DNA from: Flagellimonas amoyensis
Lineage (GTDB): Bacteria; Bacteroidota; Bacteroidia; Flavobacteriales; Flavobacteriaceae
Assembly: GCF_003058265.1 (NCBI RefSeq)
Contig: NZ_QBUK01000004.1
Coordinates: 186,001-250,000, forward strand
Reading direction: 5' to 3'
Length of the DNA: 64,000 nt
This document shows, piece after piece, positions 17,982 through 26,101 of this stretch. The position numbers were made by a program, and so were the translations under genes. The notes beneath the pieces are model-generated. The model worked only from the letters and a program-made list of their open reading frames with translations. It did no database searches and was not told the DNA's origin. Each line of letters begins with the position of its first letter. Position 1 is the stretch's first letter.

Positions 17982-17995
17982 TGATACTATATTGA
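17982..17995. promoter_or_regulatory. Putative AraC-family operator (copy 3)
   Basis: TGATACTATATTGA is identical over 14 bases to the copy at 1161-1174, almost 17 kb away, and extends to TTGATACTATATTGATC here. It lies upstream of the second susC gene in the same orientation relative to the controlled gene as copies 1 and 2. Confidence 0.5.
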
Positions 17996-18145
17996 TCTTT
18001 TAAGCTATTTTTTGAGGATTTGGTCAAAAAATCCTATCAAAAAGCAACTTACAAGTATATTTTTTACACTTTTTACGTGGTTGTGAAAATCCACATACTT
18101 ACCTATCATTTTAAGGTCGACGAAACATTTACTAGAGGAAAAAAC

Positions 18146-18153
18146 TAACTTTG
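18146..18153 (+). promoter_or_regulatory. -7 element immediately before the ABC exporter start
   Basis: TAACTTTG matches TAnnTTTG perfectly and ends only four bases before the ATG at 18158. If used, the mRNA would start at or next to the initiation codon (a leaderless transcript). Confidence 0.35.
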
Positions 18154-18157
18154 GCCA

Positions 18158-19945
18158 ATGAGCATCCTCTCCCTTTTCAAAAAGATCCTTCCTTTCATAA
18201 AACCATACAAGTGGTTGTTGATCGCCACATTGTGCCTAACACTGATTGGTTCGGTGATGGCTCAGGTGAATGCCTACATCTTGCGATATACCGTCGATGA
18301 ACTTACTGTCATCACCCAAAACCCCGACCCCATGCAGCAAGGGGCACGCATCCTACTTATTATCAGCATAATACTTATAGTAAAGGAACTCATCTATGCA
18401 GCCATACAGTTTGGGCAAAAATTCTATGGTGAAAAACTGCGTATTTTTATTTCAAGGGACTTTGCACAATTGGTGGTCGATAAGATCCTATCTTACCGCA
18501 TGGCCTTCTACACGGCTTCCAACAATGAAAGTGGGAAGCTACAGACCCGGATAGACATGGGCATATCCAGCCTTACCCGATTGGTCAGGAATTTTTTCAT
18601 CGACATTCTCCCTCTTTTTGCCAATGCATTGCTCGCGCTCATTGCCATGTTCAATGCCAACGTTTGGGTGGGACTGGTGAGCCTCAGCATCATCCCCATC
18701 TACTTTTATGTGAGCAACCTACAGGCGAAGAGGTTGAGCGGTTTTCGGCGTTCCCTTCGCAACTATAGGGAAACCAAGAGCAATGCCATCATCAGCATCA
18801 TCAATTCCATAACGGTCATCAAATCCTTTACCCGTGAGCCGCTTGAAGCGGACAAACATGAAAAGATCCAGTTTGACATGACCGAGAACCAGATGAAGAC
18901 AAGGCACACCAGTTTCATGTTCGACAGCATCAAATCCATGTTGGAACAGGTCGGGGTCGTTGTCGTCATCATTCTCACCGCATTTTTTGTATTGAACGGC
19001 ACCATGAGCATCGGTGCCATCATGTTCCACATCATGCTGTTTGGCAATGTCACCAGTCCCATCCGACAACTGCACCGGATCTATGACGAGATCAACGATG
19101 CGCTCATCTACTCCGAATCATTCTTTGAGATCATGGAAGCCGATGACGAAAAGGAGACTTCGGGGAGCTACATCCCCTCGGAACTGAAGGGCAACATCGA
19201 ACTGAAAAATGTAGATTTCACGTATCCCAATGGCACCAAGGCACTGTACGACGTCTCCATGACCATTCCCGCCAATACCATCACGGCCCTGGTAGGACTC
19301 AGCGGGGCCGGGAAGAGCACGGTGGTGAACTTGTTGGACAAATTCTACCAGCCCCAGTCCGGCAAAATCCTCTTGGACAATGTGGACCTCATGGAATACG
19401 ACACCAATTGGCTCAGGAACAATATCGGTTTGGTGCTCCAAAGAAACCATATTTTCAATGGGAGCATCAAGGAGAACATCCTGTACGGAAAACCCAACGC
19501 CACGGACGACGAAGTGTTCTTGGCCGCAAAAAAGGCGCACATACACGATCAGGTCATGGAACTGCCCAAAGGGTATGAATCCGAGGCCAACCTGCTTTCC
19601 GGCGGACAGCAGCAACGCATTTCTATAGCCCGAATGTTCCTAAAAAACCCTCTCATCATCTTTTTGGACGAGCCCACCGCCAGCTTGGATGCCATTGCCA
19701 CCCAGGAGATCAAGAACAGTCTGGATGCCATCAAAAAAGACCGCACAGTCATCATCATCTCGCACAGCATCTCCCAGATCATTGATGCGGAAAACGTGGT
19801 CGTACTGGACAAGGGCCAGGTGATGGAGCAGGGTACGCATGAGCAACTTTATGCGCAGAACGGCAAATACCACGAAATCTTCAGTGCTATGGCCAGCAGT
19901 CTCAACCTCGACAAGATCACGGATACCTTGAACGATCAACAGTAA
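18158..19945 (+). CDS. ABC transporter half-exporter (fused permease and ATPase)
   Basis: This is a 595-residue inner-membrane protein with the type I ABC exporter layout: about six transmembrane helices in residues 15-300 and a C-terminal ATPase. The Walker A motif is GLSGAGKST (380-388), the signature LSGGQQQR (480-487), Walker B IIFLDEP (D504, E505), and the switch histidine H536 in SHS. It would work as a homodimer, or as a heterodimer with a partner not present here. The substrate could be a lipid, a peptide or a drug; neighbours give no hint. It is monocistronic, with a terminal extension LNLDKITDTLNDQQ. Confidence 0.92.
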   Translation: MSILSLFKKILPFIKPYKWLLIATLCLTLIGSVMAQVNAYILRYTVDELTVITQNPDPMQQGARILLIISIILIVKELIYAAIQFGQKFYGEKLRIFISRDFAQLVVDKILSYRMAFYTASNNESGKLQTRIDMGISSLTRLVRNFFIDILPLFANALLALIAMFNANVWVGLVSLSIIPIYFYVSNLQAKRLSGFRRSLRNYRETKSNAIISIINSITVIKSFTREPLEADKHEKIQFDMTENQMKTRHTSFMFDSIKSMLEQVGVVVVIILTAFFVLNGTMSIGAIMFHIMLFGNVTSPIRQLHRIYDEINDALIYSESFFEIMEADDEKETSGSYIPSELKGNIELKNVDFTYPNGTKALYDVSMTIPANTITALVGLSGAGKSTVVNLLDKFYQPQSGKILLDNVDLMEYDTNWLRNNIGLVLQRNHIFNGSIKENILYGKPNATDDEVFLAAKKAHIHDQVMELPKGYESEANLLSGGQQQRISIARMFLKNPLIIFLDEPTASLDAIATQEIKNSLDAIKKDRTVIIISHSISQIIDAENVVVLDKGQVMEQGTHEQLYAQNGKYHEIFSAMASSLNLDKITDTLNDQQ

Positions 19946-20010
19946 TGGCCCATCCGTTTGGTCACTGTTTACTTTATATCTAATTTCAGGGTCGATTAGC
20001 ACCTATCATT

Positions 20011-21381
20011 TTGTACACCATCATCGACATAGAGACCACGGGCAACGGTATCAAGGGCAACAAGATTACTGAAATCTCCATTTTCAAACACGATGGAAAC
20101 CAGATTGTGGATGAGTTCACTTCCTTGGTGAACCCCCAATGCCCCATTCCGCATTTTATTACCGGCCTCACGGGCATCGATGACCAAATGGTGCAGGGTG
20201 CACCCACGTTTTCGGAAATAGCGGACAATGTTCTGAACCTAACGGAAAGCTGTGTCTTTGTGGCGCACTCCGTAAATTTTGACTATGGGGTGATCAAGGA
20301 AGAGTTCAGGCAGATTGGGATTGATTTTACAAGAAAAAAATTGTGTACGGTACGATTGTCCCGAAAACTCATCCCCGGATTGCGATCCTACAGCTTGGGA
20401 AAACTGTGCTCCGCCATCCAGATTCCGTTGGTGGACCGGCACAGGGCCCGGGGCGATGCCCATGCCACCGTGCTGCTCTTTCAAAAATTGAGGGCCCTTC
20501 CAGCTTCCGAAAGTGTCTTCAAACAATTTTTGAACGCCCGGAGCCAAGAGGCCACACTCCCTCCCCACCTGCCCAAATCCGTTTTTGAAAAGATCCCTGC
20601 CAAACCGGGCATCTATTATTTCAAAAACCAAGAAGGCAAGATCATTTACGTGGGAAAGGCCATCAACCTGAAAAAAAGGGTGCTCGGACACTTTTATGAC
20701 AAAAGCGTGAAGGAAACCCAAATGTGCAGTGAAACGGCCGACATCGATTTTAAGCTTTCCGGCAACGAACTGGTCGCCCTGCTGATGGAATCCGCCGAGA
20801 TCAAAAGACTCTTTCCCCCCTACAACCGTGCCCAAAAGCGCACAGTGCGGCAATATGCCATTTTTGCCTACGAGGACAGGAACGGTATTGTGCACTTGGC
20901 CTTCAATACCAGTAAAGGCGTTCCCAACCCGCTAAAGATTTTCTACAACCAGACCGATTGCAGGGCCTATTTGGAAGAACTGTGCAGAAATTTTGCGCTT
21001 TGCCCCAAGTATTGCCATTTGCAACAGACGAATGCCGCTTGCTCCCATCACCAGATCAACACCTGTGAAGGAATCTGCAGAGGGGAAGAAACCGTTGCAT
21101 CCTACAATGAAAAAGTACAGGAAGCCATTGACCACATGAAGATGTTGGCTTCCGAAGTGAAGATCATCAAGGAAAAAGGCAGGGACGAAACTGAAAATGC
21201 CGTGGTGCTCATTTCGGACGGTCTGTATAAGGGGTATGGTTTTATCGACAGCGATGCGGACATCTCCTCTTTTGACGATATCGAGGCGTTCATCACCCCG
21301 CAAAAAAACACCGTCGAAACGGACAGCATCCTGGCCACCTATTTGTTGAAATATGCCAAGACCAACGTTTTGACCCCTTAA
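20011..21381 (+). CDS. DnaQ-like exonuclease fused to a UvrC-type GIY-YIG nuclease domain
   Basis: The product is 456 residues. Residues 1-165 are a DEDDh 3'-5' exonuclease domain with D6/E8 (DIETTG), D91 (HSVNFDY), and H144/D149 (HRARGDA). Residues 190-275 are a GIY-YIG endonuclease domain with GIY (200-202) and YVG (213-215), followed by the R/E region of UvrC/Cho proteins. A cysteine-rich segment (CPKYCHLQQTNAAC, CEGIC) follows. The start is the TTG at 20011, since the catalytic DIETTG lies at residue 6 and no ATG is available before it. This architecture is known in Bacteroidota and Actinobacteria. A role in DNA repair, like Cho plus exonuclease trimming, is inferred. Confidence 0.9.
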   Translation: MYTIIDIETTGNGIKGNKITEISIFKHDGNQIVDEFTSLVNPQCPIPHFITGLTGIDDQMVQGAPTFSEIADNVLNLTESCVFVAHSVNFDYGVIKEEFRQIGIDFTRKKLCTVRLSRKLIPGLRSYSLGKLCSAIQIPLVDRHRARGDAHATVLLFQKLRALPASESVFKQFLNARSQEATLPPHLPKSVFEKIPAKPGIYYFKNQEGKIIYVGKAINLKKRVLGHFYDKSVKETQMCSETADIDFKLSGNELVALLMESAEIKRLFPPYNRAQKRTVRQYAIFAYEDRNGIVHLAFNTSKGVPNPLKIFYNQTDCRAYLEELCRNFALCPKYCHLQQTNAACSHHQINTCEGICRGEETVASYNEKVQEAIDHMKMLASEVKIIKEKGRDETENAVVLISDGLYKGYGFIDSDADISSFDDIEAFITPQKNTVETDSILATYLLKYAKTNVLTP

Positions 21382-21392
21382 AATAAATCCTG

Positions 21393-22169
21393 TTACGCCT
21401 CTGGTTTCAAGCTGACTTTAAATGTTGCTGTTCCGTCCAAATGCAGGAAGCCTTCGTGCAGGCTCGATTGTTTCACGGTGTATGGATAAAACGAAATCGG
21501 TTCAATGCAGACCATATTGTCCACTTCGGTCCAGCACATAAAATGTCTAAAACCTTCGGTCTCCACGGTTATCTGCCTGCTATCCTGTAGTATGATGGAG
21601 CTACAGTCGGGCACCTGAAATGCTCTGTTTCCTACAGCGAGGACCTCATCCAAAGAGATTTCCCTACCCTTGGCCACGATCTTTGGGGAGCTGGAATGCA
21701 ACTTGAAGGCGGGATGGTACCCCAACATGAAGGGCATTCCCTTTTCGCCCGATATCTGGAAGGCAATTTCCAACACATCGTCCTTCAATTGAAAGGATTT
21801 TTCAAAAACAAAATCGTAGGGCCAAGCCAATTGGGGCTCGGTGGATTTATCGGGGTACTTGGAATTGTTCACGGCCGTGCCTGCCTGGTATCGTTTTGCA
21901 AAGACTGCCGAAGTTTCGGTTTGTGATTCCAATCCGTAGGGCATTTGGCGCAATAATCCATGTTGATCCTGGACTGCCTCCCCTTTGGGTGTCCTTACCC
22001 TGAAATTGGCTTCGTTCACTGGGCCGATGATGGGGAACATCTCCGTATCGGAACTCCCCCAACCCGGACTCCCTTTTTGGTGGATGAACTCATGCCCATC
22101 GACCACAAAACTTACCAGTTCTCCTGCATCGATTCCGACTTTGACATGATTACTATTCAATGTGACCAT
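21393..22169 (-). CDS. Aldose 1-epimerase family protein
   Basis: This is a 258-residue cytosolic protein of the galactose mutarotase-like fold. Recognisable segments are the N-terminal ELVSFVVDGHEFIHQ, the MFPIIGPV strand, QHGLLRQMPY (equivalent of the general-acid His region) and MLGYHPAFKL. It ends with a strand that carries substrate-binding acidic residues. It belongs to the LacX/YihR-like branch rather than to true GalM; interconversion of sugar anomers is the family activity, with unknown substrate here. It is convergent with the nuclease gene, 11 bases apart, and downstream of a repeat-rich spacer. Confidence 0.85.
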   Translation of the reverse strand: MVTLNSNHVKVGIDAGELVSFVVDGHEFIHQKGSPGWGSSDTEMFPIIGPVNEANFRVRTPKGEAVQDQHGLLRQMPYGLESQTETSAVFAKRYQAGTAVNNSKYPDKSTEPQLAWPYDFVFEKSFQLKDDVLEIAFQISGEKGMPFMLGYHPAFKLHSSSPKIVAKGREISLDEVLAVGNRAFQVPDCSSIILQDSRQITVETEGFRHFMCWTEVDNMVCIEPISFYPYTVKQSSLHEGFLHLDGTATFKVSLKPEA

Positions 22170-22216
22170 TACTTCACTTCTATTTGGTTATTCAACAATT
22201 TTTTAATGACGAAAAA

Positions 22217-22327
22217 GTCATTTCGAGTGAAATTCCAGAGGAATTTTGTATCGAGAAATCAAAGATTTTGCACTTGAAATTCTGGTTCTCGATACAATTT
22301 TTCTTTCGAAAAATCACTCGAACTGAC
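22217..22327. repeat. Imperfect inverted repeat built from two copies of a 41-base hairpin unit
   Basis: The left arm (22217-22257) and the right arm (22286-22327) are inverted copies. Both share outer bases TTCGAGTGA and TTGTATCGAGAA. Each arm folds on itself, with different inner stems: AAATTCC/GGAATTT on the left and ATTTTTC/GAAAAAT on the right. A third related unit lies at 50851-50891. It fills the spacer between the aldose-epimerase-like gene and the FtsX-type gene. Confidence 0.7.
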
Positions 22328-22380
22328 CAACTTCAATCGATATTCACTATTTCATGCATCGGTTCAAAACCGATAAACTT

Positions 22381-23622
22381 TTATTCAAACTGTATAGCCT
22401 TCACTGGAGTGATCTTGGTGATAATGTAGGACGGCACCAAGAGCATCAACAAACAAAGGAGCATCACCCCAACATTCAGTAGCAAAATGGTGGGCAGGTC
22501 GATGCTTATGGGGATGTATTCAATATAATATTCCTCGGGATTGGGGAACTTGAACAAACGATACCTGTCCTGAAGGAAAATGAACCCCAACCCTATGGCA
22601 TTGCCCCAGAAAAGTCCAATGGCGATCAAATAGGCCGCATTGTAGAGGAACACCTTTCTGATGCTCCAATTTGCGGAACCCAACGCTTTTAGGATGCCGA
22701 TCATTTGGGTACGTTCCAAGATCAGGACCAAAAGGGCCGTGATCATGTTGATGCCTCCCACGATGACCATGATCCCGATGATCAGGGCAATGTTGAAGTC
22801 GAAAAGGCCCAACCATTCAAAAATCCGATAGTATTTTGTTTGGATGTTCTGGGTGTCCAAGCTCGAAACCGTTTTGCCATAGATCTCGTTGCTCTTTTCC
22901 TCCAATTGGTCAAAATTCTCCAAAAAGACCTCAAAATTGCCAATCTGGTCCTCTTCCCACTTGTTCATACGTTGGATGTGGCGGATATCCACAAAGACAT
23001 AGGTGGCATCGAACTCTTCAAAACCACTGTCATAGATCCCAACAATGCTAAACCTTCGGTTATTGGGTATCTGCGACGCATCGTCATCTTTCAGAAAAAA
23101 GGAAAAGAAGGTATCCCCTACGCCCAGTTGCAAGCGATTGGCCATTCTTTTGGAGACCAATACCTCATCGTTCAATTTTCCAGAATAGTCGGGCAATCTA
23201 CCCTCCACAAGAAAATCCTGAAAGGCCGTCCAGTCATAATCGGTGCCCACTCCCTTGGCCAACATTCCCTCAAAAGTATCCTCGGTACGGATAATCCCAC
23301 CTTTGGTGGCCACCGCTTGCACGTGGCTCACCCCTTCCACGTCCTTGAATGTGGGATAAAAATCCTGATGGATGGATATGGGCGAGACCGAAACCTCGGA
23401 AGTATTGTTGTCGTAGTTGGAAACTTGGATGTGCCCGTTGAAGGCTGCAATTTTCTCCCTGACCTTGTGTTTTAGGCCCACGCCGGTGGCAATGGCAATC
23501 AGCATCATGACCACGCCAATGGCAATCGCAGCGATTGCGATTTTTATAATAGGAGCGGAAATACTAATTTTATGTTCCTTCCCTGTAATCAGGCGCTTGG
23601 CAATAAACAATTCTAAATTCAA
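22381..23622 (-). CDS. FtsX/LolE-type ABC transporter permease
   Basis: This is a 413-residue inner-membrane protein with the layout of the FtsX-like lipoprotein-releasing permeases: one N-terminal helix (about 22-48, ISAPIIKIAIAAIAIGVVMM), a large periplasmic MacB_PCD-like domain to about residue 280, then three helices (IALIIGIMVIVGGINMITAL, the segment around AAYLIAIGLFWGNAIG, and the last around LLNVGVMLLCLLMLL). No ATPase partner is adjacent. In Flavobacteria this single permease is thought to serve the Lol lipoprotein-sorting pathway with a LolD-type ATPase elsewhere; this is family knowledge. Its start codon is only 3 bases from the divergent NamZ start. Confidence 0.88.
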   Translation of the reverse strand: MNLELFIAKRLITGKEHKISISAPIIKIAIAAIAIGVVMMLIAIATGVGLKHKVREKIAAFNGHIQVSNYDNNTSEVSVSPISIHQDFYPTFKDVEGVSHVQAVATKGGIIRTEDTFEGMLAKGVGTDYDWTAFQDFLVEGRLPDYSGKLNDEVLVSKRMANRLQLGVGDTFFSFFLKDDDASQIPNNRRFSIVGIYDSGFEEFDATYVFVDIRHIQRMNKWEEDQIGNFEVFLENFDQLEEKSNEIYGKTVSSLDTQNIQTKYYRIFEWLGLFDFNIALIIGIMVIVGGINMITALLVLILERTQMIGILKALGSANWSIRKVFLYNAAYLIAIGLFWGNAIGLGFIFLQDRYRLFKFPNPEEYYIEYIPISIDLPTILLLNVGVMLLCLLMLLVPSYIITKITPVKAIQFE

Positions 23623-23625
23623 CGA

Positions 23626-24852
23626 ATGCCCATTTTATCTAAAGTCAAAAGTACAGTTTTATTATTGTTTTTGATCCTTTGCGCGTGCAAGGGCCAACAA
23701 AAACAGGACCCTATTGCTACAACCGAACCTATTTTGGAACCCGCACCGGAAATCATCGTGGCTGCCAACCGCACCGAGGCCTACCTTCCCTTGTTGCAAG
23801 GAAAGCGAGTGGGTGTCGTGGCCAACCCCACCAGCGTCGTGTTCCATGAAAATGGGCATACCCACTTGGTGGATTCCCTGCTTTCCCGTGATGTACAGGT
23901 GAAACAAGTATTTGCGCCCGAACATGGTTTTCGGGGCACCGCCGATGCCGGAGAGCATGTAAAGGACGGTGTGGATTCACAAACAGGTCTTCCCATTGTT
24001 TCATTGTACGGTAAAAACCGAAAGCCCTCCAAAACGCAATTGGAAGAATTGGATGTGGTGGTTTTCGATATCCAGGATGTGGGCGTGCGGTTCTACACCT
24101 ATATTGCCACCTTGCAATTGGTGATGGAGGCCTGTGCGGAAAACGGAACCTCCATTATTGTTTTGGATAGGCCCAACCCGAACGGACATTACGTGGATGG
24201 CCCCACCATGATGAAAGAACACGCAGGCTATCTTGGCCTGAACCCGATACCGTTGGTGTATGGCATGACCATGGGTGAATATGCCCAGATGCTGAATGGC
24301 GAGGGGTGGTTGGAAAACGGCCTAAAGGCCGATCTGACTGTGGTTCATTTGGAGAACTATACCCATGCTTCCGAATACCATTTGCCCATTCGGCCCTCTC
24401 CCAACCTACCCAGCGATGCCTCCATCACCCTCTATCCCAGTCTGGGACTTTTTGAAGGCACCAACGTGAATGCAGGTCGCGGTACCGAATTTCAGTTCCA
24501 GCGTTATGGGGCCTCCTTTATGGATAGCACCCAGTATGATTTCAAATATGTACCGGAACCCAACTTCGGTTCCAAAACCCCGAAAGAGGAAGGCAAGACC
24601 TGTTATGGCAAGGACCTTTCCCAAACACCACGAATGAACGAAGTGACCATGGAATGGGTCATTGATGCTTACCAAAACACCGTGGATAAAACGAAATTCT
24701 TTTTAACGGATGGATTCACCAAACACGCAGGCACTCCCTTATTGCAAAAACAGATTGAACAAGGGATGACGAATGCAGAGATCAAGGCCACTTGGCAAGA
24801 TGATCTGGAAAAATTCAAAAAAATCAGGGATAAGTATTTGATTTATAATTAA
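23626..24852 (+). CDS. DUF1343 / NamZ-type exo-beta-N-acetylmuramidase lipoprotein
   Basis: This is a 408-residue lipoprotein; the signal peptide ends LFLILCAC with lipidation near Cys21. Family features include LLQGKRVGVVANPTS, the FAPEHGFRG loop, VFDIQDVGVRFYTYIATL, DRPNPNGHYVDGP and NVNAGRGTEFQFQRYGA. NamZ enzymes remove terminal MurNAc from peptidoglycan fragments, so the likely job is recycling or scavenging of cell wall in the periplasm. The start codon lies 3 bases from the start of the divergent FtsX-type gene, so each promoter must lie within the other gene or the mRNAs have almost no leader. Confidence 0.9.
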   Translation: MPILSKVKSTVLLLFLILCACKGQQKQDPIATTEPILEPAPEIIVAANRTEAYLPLLQGKRVGVVANPTSVVFHENGHTHLVDSLLSRDVQVKQVFAPEHGFRGTADAGEHVKDGVDSQTGLPIVSLYGKNRKPSKTQLEELDVVVFDIQDVGVRFYTYIATLQLVMEACAENGTSIIVLDRPNPNGHYVDGPTMMKEHAGYLGLNPIPLVYGMTMGEYAQMLNGEGWLENGLKADLTVVHLENYTHASEYHLPIRPSPNLPSDASITLYPSLGLFEGTNVNAGRGTEFQFQRYGASFMDSTQYDFKYVPEPNFGSKTPKEEGKTCYGKDLSQTPRMNEVTMEWVIDAYQNTVDKTKFFLTDGFTKHAGTPLLQKQIEQGMTNAEIKATWQDDLEKFKKIRDKYLIYN

Positions 24853-25244
24853 TTATCAGAATTTCGATGGAGATAAATTAAATTTCCCAACAGCCTTTCC
24901 TCCTTCAAAACAAGTTCGTCGTGAGTGAGTTTTTTAATTGTATAAATAAAATGAGATATCCGAAGTGTATCCTGTTTTAGTGAATAAAGAGTATCTAATT
25001 CTTCAATCCAATTAATACGTTTTACTTTGCTATTTTTATAGAAGACCAAATCAAGTTTGACTTTAAACGGTTCACCACTCAACGTAATCGAGCTTCCATC
25101 ATCTCCTTCTAGAGTTGTTTCTTTATAAGCCGTCCATGACCCTAAGATATTGCCTTCTAAATTTTTTTGCCCAAAGCTTTTAAAATAAAAGCAAACAGCT
25201 ATGATAACTAGGTAAAAATCTTTTCGCATCTTGAAAACCTTCAT
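24849..25244 (-). CDS. Small secreted protein of unknown function, lipocalin-like
   Basis: The product is 131 residues with an N-terminal signal peptide (FYLVIIAVCFYFKSFG before QKN). After it comes LEGNILGSWTAYKETTLEGDDG, the 'G-W' strand typical of small lipocalin-like domains of Bacteroidota. Its ATG overlaps the TGA of the upstream sterol-desaturase-family gene (ATGA at 25241-25244), so it is translationally coupled, although an ATG at 25229 is also possible. It overlaps the end of the convergent NamZ gene by 4 bases. It is clearly more AT-rich than its neighbours, which may indicate recent acquisition. I cannot assign a function. Confidence 0.7.
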   Translation of the reverse strand: MKVFKMRKDFYLVIIAVCFYFKSFGQKNLEGNILGSWTAYKETTLEGDDGSSITLSGEPFKVKLDLVFYKNSKVKRINWIEELDTLYSLKQDTLRISHFIYTIKKLTHDELVLKEERLLGNLIYLHRNSDN

Positions 25245-26080
25245 CTTTTGAATTCTTCAGTAGTCGGTCTCCGATATTTATGAAATGGCTGTTTTAAAAG
25301 TCCTTTGATGCTGCTGTTCTCTTTTTCGTCCGGGAACGTATCCACTCCATAGACAATGTCCTTCACGTCCAACGTCATGTAGGTCCCAAAAAGTCGGTCC
25401 CAAATAGAGAAAATATTGCCATAATTGGAATCGGTGTAGGGCAACTGATAATGATGGTGCACTTTGTGCATGTCGGGACTCACCACAAACCAACTGATGG
25501 CATTGTCCACCTTTTTGGGCAAACGGATATTGGCGTGGTTAAACTGCGAGAACACCACGGAAAGACTCTGGTAGAGCATGATGATGCCGATGGGCGCACC
25601 GACGATCAAAACACCTGCCAAGGTAAAGGTATATCGGATCAGGCTTTCCAGCGGATGGTGCCGATTGGCCGTGGTGGTGTCCACATTATGATCGGAGTGG
25701 TGCACCAAATGGACCATCCAAAGCGGCTTTACCTTATGCTCTACCCAATGTGCGGCGTAGGCACCAATTAGGTCCAAGAGCATGACCCCCAAGACCACAT
25801 AGAGCCACAAGGGCATTTCGGGCAACCAGTTGATGATCCCAAACTGGTTTTCCACCGCCCAATCCGAGGATTTCAGCAAGAGAAACGCCAACGGAAAGTT
25901 GACGATAATGGTGGTCAATGTGAAAAAGAAATTGGGAACGGAATGCCTCCATTTTTTATAGGGTACATTGAACAAGGGTACAATTCCTTCCAAAACCCAG
26001 AAAAAAATGATCCCACCCACCAGGATCAAGCTTCGGTGCGAGGATGGGATGGTCTCAAAATAGGATATGATCTGCTCCAT
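25241..26080 (-). CDS. Sterol desaturase / fatty acid hydroxylase family membrane protein
   Basis: This is a 279-residue inner-membrane di-iron enzyme. The histidine clusters are HWVEH (111-115), HLVHH (124-128) and HKVHH (205-209), with the extra HH at 141-142. These are the ligands of the fatty acid hydroxylase superfamily. Four membrane segments are visible around 18-38, 50-70, 92-110 and 150-172. The family inserts hydroxyl groups or double bonds in lipids or carotenoids. The substrate is unknown here; a membrane lipid is likely. It is co-transcribed with the small AT-rich secreted protein downstream. Confidence 0.9.
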   Translation of the reverse strand: MEQIISYFETIPSSHRSLILVGGIIFFWVLEGIVPLFNVPYKKWRHSVPNFFFTLTTIIVNFPLAFLLLKSSDWAVENQFGIINWLPEMPLWLYVVLGVMLLDLIGAYAAHWVEHKVKPLWMVHLVHHSDHNVDTTTANRHHPLESLIRYTFTLAGVLIVGAPIGIIMLYQSLSVVFSQFNHANIRLPKKVDNAISWFVVSPDMHKVHHHYQLPYTDSNYGNIFSIWDRLFGTYMTLDVKDIVYGVDTFPDEKENSSIKGLLKQPFHKYRRPTTEEFKR

Positions 26081-26101
26081 ACCCCCAAATATAAAAAATC
26101 G

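Noticed and set aside
22705-23475. Open frame of 256 codons antisense to the FtsX-type permease
   Set aside because: It is His/Asp-rich, as expected of the complement of membrane-helix codons; the permease topology is convincing.
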